From Cryptomeria japonica (lineage: Eukaryota; Streptophyta; Pinopsida; Cupressales; Cupressaceae): 64,000 bases of DNA. The notes under the pieces were generated by a model that saw only the letters and a program-made list of their open reading frames with translations, was not told the DNA's origin and ran no database searches. The stretch lies in contig NC_081412.1 in assembly GCF_030272615.1 (NCBI RefSeq), positions 545,734,202 through 545,798,201 of the forward strand, written 5' to 3'. A program made the translations under genes and the position numbers. How positions within the stretch are numbered: position 1 is the first letter of the stretch; the number at the start of each line of letters is the position of its first letter. Below are positions 22,275 through 33,500 of the stretch, piece after piece.

Positions 22275-25200
22275 CAAATTAAAGTTGAGGACAACGAGTA
22301 TGAAGAGGCTCCTGAAGGGCCGGAATTTGGGTTAGAAGATAAAGGAGTGGTTGCTCAACTCTCAAGCATCCACAAAAATGAATCCTTTAGAGTTCGGGGT
22401 GTGATTGGAGAGCATCGTGTCATTTTGCTCTCATTGACGCAGGTGCAACACACAACTTCATTGATGAGAGGATTGTTGCAAAAAAGGGACTAGTGGCAGA
22501 GGAAGTTGAGGGCTTCAAAGTCATAGTAGCAGATGGCTCCACCATATCCTGTAACCGAATGATTTCCAACATGTCTCTAAAGTTGGAGAATCATGAAATC
22601 AGAGATGATTTCTTTGTGGTGAGCATTGGTGGGATTGATGATGCAGTCCTTAGGATTCAATGGCTGAGATGCCTTGGTGAGATCACACTAAACTTACAAA
22701 CCATGGAGCTGAAATTCATGTTTGAAGGGAAGAAGGTAGTGTTGAGAGGAATGTTGCATGGGGGACTTAAAGTGGTATCCTTGAAAAGAATGGAAAGGCT
22801 GATCCGCCATAATCAGGTGGAGTGGGCAGCAGAGTGTTTGATAATGCCTTCCAATCCATTGGTAGATAAGGGCAGCTATTCCTCAGATATTCCAGCAATG
22901 ATCACGGGTAGAAGCAAGATCATGGTCATGCCCTCAGAACCACAAAAAGAGCATAGGAACTATCGTGAAGACATTCAAGCTTTGATAACTAGGAGAAGCA
23001 AGGTGTTCGAAAACCCACCTCCTGGCAGACCCCCTGAAAGAGGTGTTGAACACATTATTGAGCTTGAAGAAGGAGCTAAGCCGGTCATGACTACTCCTTA
23101 TCGATATCCTAAGAAGTAGAAGGATGAGATTGCGAAAGCAATTCAGAAATTGCTTGACATGGGTTACATATGGCCTAGCAAAAGCCCCTTTGCTTTGGTT
23201 GTTGTTTTGGTGAGAAAGAAGGATGGGACCATGCGCATGTGTGTGGATTACAGAGCCCTAAATCAGAAAACCATCAAGAATTGATATCCTATTCCGAGGA
23301 TTGATGAGCTCATTGATGAGCTACATGGGGCAGTGTTCTTTCCCAAGATTGACCTCAGGTCGGGGTACCATCAAATTAGAATGAGAGCATCAGATGTGGA
23401 GAAGACCGCTTTCAGATGCCACTTTGGGCATTTTGAGTTCCTAGTCATGCCCTTTGGCTTGACTAATGCACCCGCTACATTTTAGTCATGCATGAACAGA
23501 ATCTTCCAAGAACAGCTAAGGAAGTTTGTTTTGATATTCTTTGATGACATACTTATATTCAACAAATCTTGGAAAGAACATTTACAGCAGTTGGATGAAG
23601 TGTTGAGCATATTAGAATCCGAATCCTTGTTTGCCAAGGAGTCCAAATGTGAGTTTGGGATGGAAGAGTTGCTCTACCTTGGTCACATTATCAGTGCAGG
23701 TGGTGTGAAGGTGGATCCTGAAAAGATTAGAGCCATCATTGATTGGCCTACTCCTGAGAACATAACACATTTGAGGGGATTTTTTGGGACTGTGTGGATT
23801 TTATCGGAGGTTTGTGAAGGGATATTCTCAGTTGGCTGCCCCCCTCACAGATCTTACAAAGAAAGGAGCTTTTGAATGGTTTGAAAAAGCACAGACAATA
23901 TTTGAGTAGTTTAAAAGGATCATGAGTTCCTGCCCTGTTTTAGCATTGCCTGATTTCACCAAGCCATTTGAGCTACAATGTTATGCATCTGGAGAAGGTG
24001 TTGGTGCAGTCCTCATGTAGGATAAACATCCTATAGTCTTTGAGAGCAGGAAATTGAGAGGTCCTGAGAGACTGTATTCAATTTATGACAAGGAAATGCT
24101 TGCCATAATGCATGCCCTTGCGAAGTTCAGGTAGTATCTGGTGGGGAGTAAATTCATTGTTAAGACTGATCACAATAGTCTTAAACACTTCATGCATCAG
24201 AAAGATTTGAATGAGAGACAATAGAAGTGGGTAAGCTGCAGGCTTACGATTTCGATATTGAGTATGTTAAGGGTAAAAACAATATTGTGGCAGATGCCTT
24301 ATCTAGAAGACCCCATTTAAGCTCACTATGCGAGCTTACTGCTGATTGGAGAGAGTTGTTGCTTGCTGATTATGCCAAAAATCAGTTTAAAACCAGCCTT
24401 ATAGAAGGTACTTTTCATGATGAAAGGTACAAATTGGTTGAGGGATTGATACTGTACCAGGGAAGAATCTTCATAGTGGCTGAATATAAATTGAAAGAGA
24501 AGATTTTGAAGACTTTCCATGACATCCCCCTCGCAGGTCACCAAGGTTATTTCAAAACATACACGCAGATCCGGGAGAGATTCTTTTGGAAGGGACTTAA
24601 AAGTGATGTTTTGAAGTACATTAAGGAGTGTCATACATGTCAGAGGAACAAAGATGAGCACACTCTACCAGCTGGTTTGTTACAACCCTTGCCTATTCCC
24701 GGTCAAAAATGGGAAAGTATTTCTATCGATTTCATCACGGGGTTGCCTTGGGCTTAAGGGAAGGATAGTATCTATGTGGTGGTGGACAGACTTACAAAGT
24801 TTGCTCATTTCTTTGCCATCACCAGCTCTTTTATAGCAGCACAAGTTGCTAAAGTGTTCTTCCAGGAGGTGTTCAGATTACATGGGTTACCGAAGAACAT
24901 TGTGAGTGATAGGGACAACAAGTTCCTAAGTGCTTTTTGGCAGGAGATTTTCAGATTGTGTGGTACTGTGCTGACTCCAAGCATCAGTTATCACTCTCAA
25001 ACTGATGGGTAGACCGAGATAGTGAATAAGTGGTTGGAAGGTTATCTTAGAAACTATGTCGCGGAGCAGCAAAATACATGGGTGAGACGGCTTCACCTAG
25101 GGGAATATTGTTACAATTCCTCCTATCACATGTCCATCCGGATGTCACCATTCATGGCACTATATGGTTATGAAGCTCCTCGCTTTGCGGACTTGGTATT

Positions 25201-25780
25201 TGGTGATAGCAGAACCCCTCAGGCAAAAGATCTGATGCAACAAAGTCAAGATATTCTGAGGATTCTGAGGGACAATCTCCAGCATGCATAGAATCAACAG
25301 AAGTTGTATGCTGATCAATAGCGAATTGAGTGCACCTTTGAGGTGGGCGACATGGTTTATTTGAGGCTCCAACCCTATAGGCAGTCTACTCTCAAGAAGA
25401 GTGGGGTTGAGAAATTGAAACCACGATTCTATGGGCCTTTTAGAGTCAGCAGAAGGGTTGGAGAAGTGGCGTACGAGTTGGAATTGCTAGCAAGCAACAG
25501 GATCCAAATGTATTTCATGTGTCTCGCCTTAAGAAGGCTCTGGGACATAATGTTGTTTCTTCAACTGAGTTACCTCCGCTTGATGAGGAGGGAGAGTTGG
25601 TTTTGGTTCCTAAAGCTATCCTTGAATTCAGGGAACGATCTTTGAGGAGAAGAGTGATCAGGGAATACTTGATCAAATGGAAGAATCTACTAGCAGAGGA
25701 TGCTACATGGGAAAATGAGGAAACTTTATTGCATCCAGCATTACAATTGCTTGAGGACAAGCAATTTTGGGGAGGGCGGA
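22275..25780 (+). pseudogene. D pol: protease, RT, RNase H, integrase, chromodomain
   Basis: Protease is near 22435 (DAGATHNFID), with a frameshift just before it. RT runs about 23130-23800 ([37 protein letters not shown] in place of Y-x-DD). RNase H runs about 23930-24320 ([21 protein letters not shown]), after a second frameshift near 23785. Integrase runs about 24530-25290 (HHCC with HTCQRNK, then FITGLP, IVSDRDNKF). A chromodomain lies near 25620-25730 (LIKWKNLLAEDATWENEE). In-frame stops occur at 23117, 23282, 23483, 23907, 24018, 24132, 24222, 24755, 25010, 25289 and 25319, nearly all where Gln is expected. The chromodomain would have guided integration to particular chromatin. Confidence 0.88.
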
Positions 25781-25781
25781 C
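25766..25781 (+). other. polypurine tract of D
   Basis: A run of TTTTGGGGAGGGCGGAC abuts the 3' LTR start at 25782. It is the expected plus-strand primer site for second-strand DNA synthesis. Confidence 0.8.
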
Positions 25782-27674
25782 TGTAATGTCCCCTTCTCAT
25801 TGATGACCTTCTAGTGGTCCATTAGCCTATTCCTGAGACCCGTAGGCTAGGTGGAATGAAGAATGAGGGTCCAACATTGATGAGGCGAGGATATACTATT
25901 TTTAGTAAGTCAAGGAATGGCTATTTTGGCGATACTATCCTACTGAGCTCTCCATGCTCTGTCACTAGGTGCGATGATCATGCTTTTCAGAGCATTAGTT
26001 TTTGACTTACTATTTTTAGTAAGTGGTAGTGTGGCATAATTCTATTTCTGGCAGTGGACAGGGTCCTGATCCTGCAGCAGTTTAGTGGTCTTCCTGACTC
26101 AGTTTCATCCTGGTTTTGGCAGTAATCAGTATAGGAGTCATATGTGACACAATTAAATATTATTTTCTTATCCTAAGGTTTAATATTTAATTAATTTGAT
26201 TAATTGCTACTGATTTATTGAATTTGGGATTAATGCCTATTATATCCTTTGTATTTGGTAAAATTCATGTGTAATAAGGGATGTCGAAATTATTTAGAGG
26301 AATATTATTTTATATTGCATCTCTAATATTTGTCAAGTGATCAACGTGGGTCCATGCCTTTTTTAGCGTGAGGTTTGACTTATGAGAATGGCGCTACACT
26401 TGGGTCCACGTGAGGTGAAATGAAATGCAAATGAAGGAAGTGGAGTTTGGAGGAATTTGCATTTGAATTTTGATGGTGAGAAGTCATAAATAAGAGCCTT
26501 GGGCTCCCATTTTAGGCATCTTGAAAATTTGTAATGTTATGTTGCCGGTTTGGCGACATAACTTAAGGCTTCGGAGTGCATATCCCTAGTGCTTCCCGGT
26601 TTTGTACTTGAAACATAGTACCTAGCTGTGCGTTGTATTCTTCCACATTCTCAGAGCTTGCCATAGTCATTTTTGGTGTTGGAGTGATTCTGGAGACTTG
26701 CTGGTTTGCTTGTGGCTGAAGTACATTTTCGATCACACCTCTCTGCTGAAGCGACTGACGGTTATGGGTACCAGCTCTTTCCTCCTTCCCAGCAATGGCG
26801 ATATACTTTGTGAGTTTATAGCATGTTTGTTTGAGTTTTGAATTTTCTAAGCTAAATTGAAATTCCCAGGCTTAGCGTGGTTTTCTGTTTTGCATTGGGA
26901 TGCATGCAAAATTAATAAGGGGTTGTTTGTATCTTGGTTTTAGTTGGTTGTTGCACATGATATATTGTGGGTTTGGGACTGGTTTGAAGTGATTTGGATG
27001 GGTATTGAGGGAGTTATGAGCTTTTTAGAGTTTTCATAGGCTGCTGATTTGTAATTCCAGCCTGCAGATTGGTTTTAGCAGAAATTCATGTTTCTTATTG
27101 GGATAATCTGCATTATTCTCCTTCTCTTATCTATCGTTTTGTAAGGTTAAGTAGTAGTAGTACTAACCAGTTTTGCTTTGTAATTCTCATCCCATTGAAA
27201 AAGTGGAAGAGGCTGGCTTGCCGCCTACTATCAAGCGAAGTTGTAATTTGAGTCCTCCCACTGCATAAGTGGTCGAGTGATAGTTATGTGTAACGGTCCT
27301 CCCGCTGCATAAGCGGTCGAGTTGAGTTTGTTATGTAATTGCAGTTCTCTTGCTGAAATATTGCGGTTTAGTGATTCTTATTTTGTTTATCTTACTTGGT
27401 TGGTTCACCGCCAAGTTTCCTTGTTCTCCCGTTGGATAAGCGGAAGGGGCTGGCTTGCGGCCCAAGCATTGCATTGTATATCAGTTTCTTAAGCTAATGA
27501 TACCCTCAACACCATATGTTCTCACCTTCCCACATTGGGCACTTGGTGATCAGAAAGTGGAAGGGTTACTTTCCCAACATGTTTTGGTTTATGATTTCTA
27601 ACCTTAACGGGTTAATTTCTTGTTGATGTTTATTGTTGGCCTTAAAAAAAAAATAAAAAAATAACTGGGATACT
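25782..27674 (+). repeat. 3' LTR of D, last 3 bases displaced to 44537-44539
   Basis: Starts TGTAATGTCC. Element A inserted within the terminal GATACTACA, duplicating ATACT (27670-27674 and 44532-44536). The final ACA of the LTR is now at 44537-44539, followed by D's own duplication CATCA. This LTR also shows the empty site for the hAT insertion at about 26760. Confidence 0.93.
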
Positions 27675-27727
27675 TGTTGACGTGTATTTTGTACACAATC
27701 ATACACAGAATAAAATACACGTCAACA
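27675..27727 (+). repeat. 53-bp palindromic 5' end of A, replacing the 5' LTR
   Basis: The first 43 bases are the exact reverse complement of the last 43 bases of A (44489-44531). They join, through the shared bases AAAATA, to a direct copy of the LTR terminus (ACACGTCAACA), which is followed at the normal distance by the primer site. Both outer ends of A are thus U5 ends (TGTTGACGTG...CACGTCAACA). No U3 sequence (TGTTGTGACC) is present here. Confidence 0.85.
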
Positions 27728-27731
27728 GAAT

Positions 27732-27748
27732 TGGCGCTAGAAGGAGGG
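27732..27748 (+). other. primer-binding site of A (tRNA-Asn)
   Basis: TGGCGCTAGAAGGAGGG begins four bases after the LTR end. Its complement, CCCTCCTTCTAGCGCCA, matches the 3' end of plant tRNA-Asn with CCA, from my knowledge of that tRNA. Element G has the same site with one change (complement at 59597-59613). Confidence 0.75.
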
Positions 27749-27810
27749 CATAACATCCGAAATCCGAAGATTTAAAGAAGAATACATTTCAAACATGATC
27801 ATGAGTCAAG

Positions 27811-30540
27811 ATGGTGTTGCCACATGAGGGATTGAATCAAGTAGTGCAACCTAATTTGTAGATAGGCAACGTTCAAGAAGATATTGTTTTAGGATTGAAT
27901 CACTTAGCGTGGAACGTAAGGAGAAGTGAAGCTGAGTATAACAGAGTGAGAATTATTTTGGAACAAGAGGAAGATAAGGCTGAAGAACACCGAAGAGTCG
28001 CAGCTAGAGAGCTTCGCAATCAAAGGAACCTACAATAATCTCCGCAAGACTTCACGCTGGATCGCATTGGTTCTTTCTCGCCCGAGAAACATCAAAGACT
28101 ATTGAGGTCAACACCAGGCATCAAGAATCTAAGTGAGCTTCAGTTTACTTCAAAGGCGAAGCGAGTCAAAAGAGAAGATGCTCCCAAGGAATTTGAACTA
28201 AAACTAGAGGAGTCTCCTGAATCATCACAAGTTCCGTCTCTTCAAGAACAAGTACAAGCGGCGATCCAATCAAGTATCCAGGCAATTTCTCAGACAAAAA
28301 GCCAGGCTAGCTCATCAAGCCCCTTGTCAAACTTTCAAACCTCAAAAAGTACGATGGCTCACCATGCTCCGCCTCCTCCTCCTCCTCCTCATGTACTTAA
28401 TGGCGCAACTTGGCTAATCAACAATCCATCACCATTGGAATTTGCAGTCTATCATGATATGCCAAAGATCCCAGAACATTTCTGTTCCAAGTTCAATGTT
28501 AGTGATTTCAATCGCACAGCGGAGGATCATATCAAGATGTTCGAAGACCTTCTTCGTAATAGACGAATCGAATATGGAGATGTAGCATGTAGGCTTTTTC
28601 CCTATTCTTTGGGAGAAGAGGCATATTTTTGGTTCATTCACTTGCCTACAGGGTCAATCAGGACTTGGGACGTGATGAAAGATGCATTTATTGCAAAGTT
28701 TGGTATACCAACCACACCAGCTGAGTTGTATAGACAATTTGTCGAAGTCCGAAGGAGAGAACATGAGCCAATCACTTCTTTCAACAACAGGTTTCATCGC
28801 GCATACACGATGTTACGACATCCTTATCTCATTGCGGACCCAAGAGAAATCTACTATGGGGCTTTGGACCATCTCACTGCTATGTTTGTAAGGACACATC
28901 CTATCCCAAATGATCTAAACGCAGCATATGCAAAGGCTATTGAAGTTAGTAAGCACATGGGACAGAATATTACTGGGCCACTGCTACACATGGGACCTGT
29001 CGCAGCACCAAATCAAATGCAGATAGTTGGAATGGCGTTGGCTAAGCAGACTCCAGTTATGAATCCGATTCCACAAGCAACATATCCGACTGTACAGCCG
29101 ACAAACCAGTTGGTCCTTCACCCTGGAGTTCCGATTTCACAAGCTCCACCAGCACAACCTGTGTACCTGCAAAATGCCACAAGCTCATCAAGAACACATG
29201 AAGAAAAGGATGAAATGAAAGAATTGATTGAACAAGTCAAGAAACTGTCGACCGAAGTAACTCATCTAAGGAACCAGAATAATCAACTCCAAAGTATGCA
29301 AAGGGCCAACCACGACCAACATACAAACAATCAAAATTTCCAAGGAAATAACAATCAAGGTTTCAGAAATAATTATCAAGGAAATAATAACCAAGGCTTT
29401 CAGAGGAGACCATGGAATACTACTCCCAATAATGGAAATGTGGTGACGCCACTAGATAACCCACCAAATTCTCAGAATCAAGAAAATCATTCTAACAGCA
29501 AAGTGTTTTTAGCAGAGGCGGCCTTGTCCAGTTGGTGTAGACTCCATAATACGAACCAACATTCTGAGTTACAGTGTCCTGAATTCAAGATCGCGGTCGA
29601 CATATTCCAGCAAGAAATGTGTAGCACTGATCCACCTGAAAATCCACCCACGACAGGATACGAAATGGTCCCAACCACGCGGTACGATCAAGCCATGATT
29701 GTGGAAAGTTGTAAGTATTCACAAGAAGAAGATAATCAAGCACGAAACGGGAGATTTCCACCAGAATTTGCTAATGGACCAATGATACCACCAGGTTCCC
29801 AGTTCCCACCTGCATCTGCAAACGGACCCATTGAAGACTCAGAGTATTATTTTCCACCTTTGAACAACAGTGTCCTAGTTGAAGGGATAAAGGAGGTATT
29901 TCACCAATCTTCAGGAGGTGTGAACCAAAGGGTTTATCATAGAAATCAGAGGAATCAAGAACCCCTAACTACATCGATCCCTTCGAACAATTTCTCTACT
30001 CCTCCGGATCCACAAGCCAGCAACAATCCAGAATATCCACAACACACACAAGGATACAGACAAAGGGATATTACACCTCCCATGGGCAATGAAATGAAAA
30101 GACTAGCCACGTTGGTGTTAGAAGAACTCAAGAAAGTTAAAGTTAGTCTACCACTCTATGAATTACTCAAAGTTTCAGAAATCAAAGATGCAGTGATCGA
30201 TAGCTTGAGTGAGTCTATTACAGTAAGGTCAAATGTTCAGGATTCGGCCAACAAGGCTCAAGCTACCATCAATGTGACCCAAGAGGAAGCCGATGACAAA
30301 GGGCAATCCGAACAAAACGAATGCATGGTCCAGACCATAACCTTCCCAGCCAAAAAAGAAGACATGTTGGAAGGGAAGATGTTACTCAAAAGAGGCGAGA
30401 CTAGAAAACTCAACCTACTATCAAAGAAGGCCTCGCCACTAGTTAGATTCTTCCAGAAAAGGAAGTTGCCATTAAGAAAGATGTGGTCAAGAAAGGGAAA
30501 TCTTCAAACAAAACAGATCACTCAAAAGAAGAGAGTCTAG
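27811..30540 (+). pseudogene. A gag
   Basis: The likely start is ATG 27811; stops at TAG 27859 and TAA 28036 interrupt the first 100 codons, and the rest is open to 30540. The Retrotrans_gag core lies around 28465-28970 (PKIPEHFCSKFN, YFWFIHLPTGSIRTWDVMKD, FNNRFHRAY). A Pro-rich region, a predicted coiled coil (EEKDEMKELIEQVKKLSTEV) and an Asn/Gln-rich repeat (NNQGFRNNYQGNNNQGF) follow. Near 29530 a C/H motif, WCRLHNTNQHSELQC, resembles the zinc-knuckle variant of Tat/Ogre gags. The last 58 bases overlap pol in the -1 frame. The product would be the structural particle protein. Confidence 0.82.
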
Positions 30541-33500
30541 TAAAGGACGATCATCCGAAGGTTAATGAAGTGAAACATCAAGAACCCAGTGAGGATTCCT
30601 CAGGCCTTTCTCAAGGAAAAGATGAACTGGCCCCGTTCCTGCTATCAGTTAGAATTTTTGGGAAATTATTGCATAATTGCCTTTATGATTCAGGAGCTTC
30701 CAGTAATGTGATGCCCCTGGCTGTCTGTCAAAGACTAGGAATAACTCCTGCTCCTACCAAAAGAAAGGTCACCCAGCTAGACAAGACAGAAGTTCCAGTC
30801 ATGGGCGAATTGAACAACATCCATATGCAATTAGCCGCGGACCCGAGGGTTCAGAACTTCATAGACATATCAGTTGTGGATATTCCTGACTCATATGGGA
30901 TGCTTCTAAGTAGAGATTGGTCGCGAAAATTGAATGGGTATGTGTCAACTGATTTCGCACATATGTGGCTACCATGGAGAGGAGTCCCAAATCAAATCAA
31001 GATTGATAGCACTCCAAGATTGAGACTTATGATAACCGAGTATGGGGAAGACAATGAAGTCCTGTTCTTAGAATCAGATCTAGGGACATACAAACCTAAA
31101 GTAGGTGAGGTCCTGATGATACAAAACATACAAGATAAAGATGGTCAGCAAGAAGTGATAGAATCTACAGAAATTGTTGTCGAAAGTGACCAAGGATCCG
31201 ACCAAGAAGATGATGGAATGTTTGAAAATTTCAGAAGGTTCGTACATAGAAACATACAGCAAAGTGTGCAACTTGGTAACTTAGCATCCGTCCGAGATTT
31301 GCTTCTTCCAAATTGGTGTAGGATACACAATGCCGTCCATTCAGAACTATCTCGTGCTTTATGTCAGACCGCATTAGAACAAGTATACAAAAGAGCCCCG
31401 CAAACATTGATCATAGAAGAAATTCGAGATTCAGAAGATGAAAGCTCTACGGAAGACGAAACTCTATCCGATACATCAACCGAAGGTCAGAAGGACCAAG
31501 AGACGGAAGATCAAGGAAATGTAATATGGACATTGAGGTTCGATGGATCTAAGTCCAAACAAGGATCTGGAGCAGGATATGAATTAATTAGCCCAACAGG
31601 AGAAACCTACCTTGCCGCTCACAGATTGCAATTTCCTTGCACCAACAATGTAGCTGAATATGAATCTTTAATTCATGGGTTATTGTTAGCTATCAAAAAG
31701 AAGGCAAAAATACTGCAAGTATATGGAGACTCAGAAATAGTTATAAGACAAATCAGGAGACAGTATGTTTGCCACGACAAAAGGTTGACCAGATACAGAA
31801 ATCGAGTCTGGGACCTCATTGAGAGTTTTGAAGCCTTCAACATCAATTCTATATACAGACATCAAAATCAAGTGGCTAATTCCCTTGCACAAGCCGCCAG
31901 CTCTTTGATACCATTAGCAATGGAAGGATTGAAGAAGTTCACAGTTGAGTTAATATCAGTTCCTTCAGTCCCAGATAACATCACCAATTTTCAAGTTTTC
32001 GAAGACGACAAGCACATACTGGATTTCTTAACCAACACAGATGTCTTCTTAGCCCAGATCATTGATGAAGAAGAAGTGGGAGAAGCAGAATTTGATGCCG
32101 AAGGAGTTTTGAATTTAAAGACAAACACTATTCCAAAGGGAATGGTAGAATTGGAAAGAATTTTTGATCCTGACAAACTGAAAGAGATGAAGAACCACAA
32201 CATGGAAGGAAACATGTGTGACACAATCAATTTAGGTGACGACATACAAACTAAAAATGTGTTTATTGGAAAGTCCTGCACCGCAGCCGAAAGAAATGGG
32301 ATCCTGAAAAACATGAAAGATTTCCTAGATGTCATTGCATGGAGTTATGAAGATCTCAAAACCTATGACACTGCAATTATCACTCACACAATCCCTTTGA
32401 AGCCAGGAAGTAAGCCATTTAGGCAGAGACAAAGACCGGTTAATCCTTTATTGGAACCCCTGATATATCAAGAAGTTAAGAAGTTGCTCTCAGCCAAGAT
32501 CATCTTCCCAGTAAGACATTCGACGTGGGTCGCCAACCTGGTACCTGTCAGAAAGAAAAATGGAGAGATCAGATTGTGTGTTGATTTCAGAAATCTCAAC
32601 CGGGCTTCAGAAAGGGATAATTATCCACTACCATCACTAGATGAAGTGTTGCAGATTGTCAACGGGTCTCAGATGATGTCTTTTCTAGATGGATATTCAG
32701 GATATAACCAAGTTCTAGTCGAGCCCGAAGATCGACTAAAGACTGCTTTTACCACCAAATGGGGAACATTTGCATACAAGAGAATGCCTTTTGGGCTTAT
32801 CAATGCCGGGGCCACATTCCAGAGAGCCATGGATATCGCTTTCAGGGACTTAATTGGAAAATGCATTATTATATATATGGATGACATCACAGTTTTCTCC
32901 AGGCAAAGAGAAGATCATGTGGATGACTTAAGAAGAGTCTTCCAAAGGTGTGGAAGATATGGTGTCTCTCTCAATCCGAAGAAGTGTATATTTGGGGTAA
33001 CAGAAGGAAAACTTTTAGGACATTTCATTTCAGAAAGAGGAATCTCCATCGATCCTGAAAGAGTAAGAGCTATATCCACTATCAATTTGCCGGCTAGTAA
33101 GAAGGAACTCAAATCGTTTTTCGGCAAGATTAACTTTGTCAGAAAATTCATTACCGGTTTTGCCGAGATAGTCAGACCCTTGAATGAGATGCTGAAGAAG
33201 GACGCAAAAATTGAATGGTTGCTACAAGCCAAAAGGGCATTCGAGGAAATAAAGACGGCAATCACAGAAGCGCCAGTATTGATCAGTCCTGATTACCTCA
33301 AGCCCTTCTACCTATATTCCTTCGCTTCTGAGTACACTTGTGCCGCCATTCTCACCCAGAGAAGTGAAGAAAGGGATGAAAATCCAATTGCATTCATGAG
33401 CACCCCGCTGAAAGATGCAAAACTCGGATATCCCAACATTGAGAAACAAGCATACGCACTGGTAAAGGCCGTTAAGAAATTCAGACATTACCTCCTAAGG

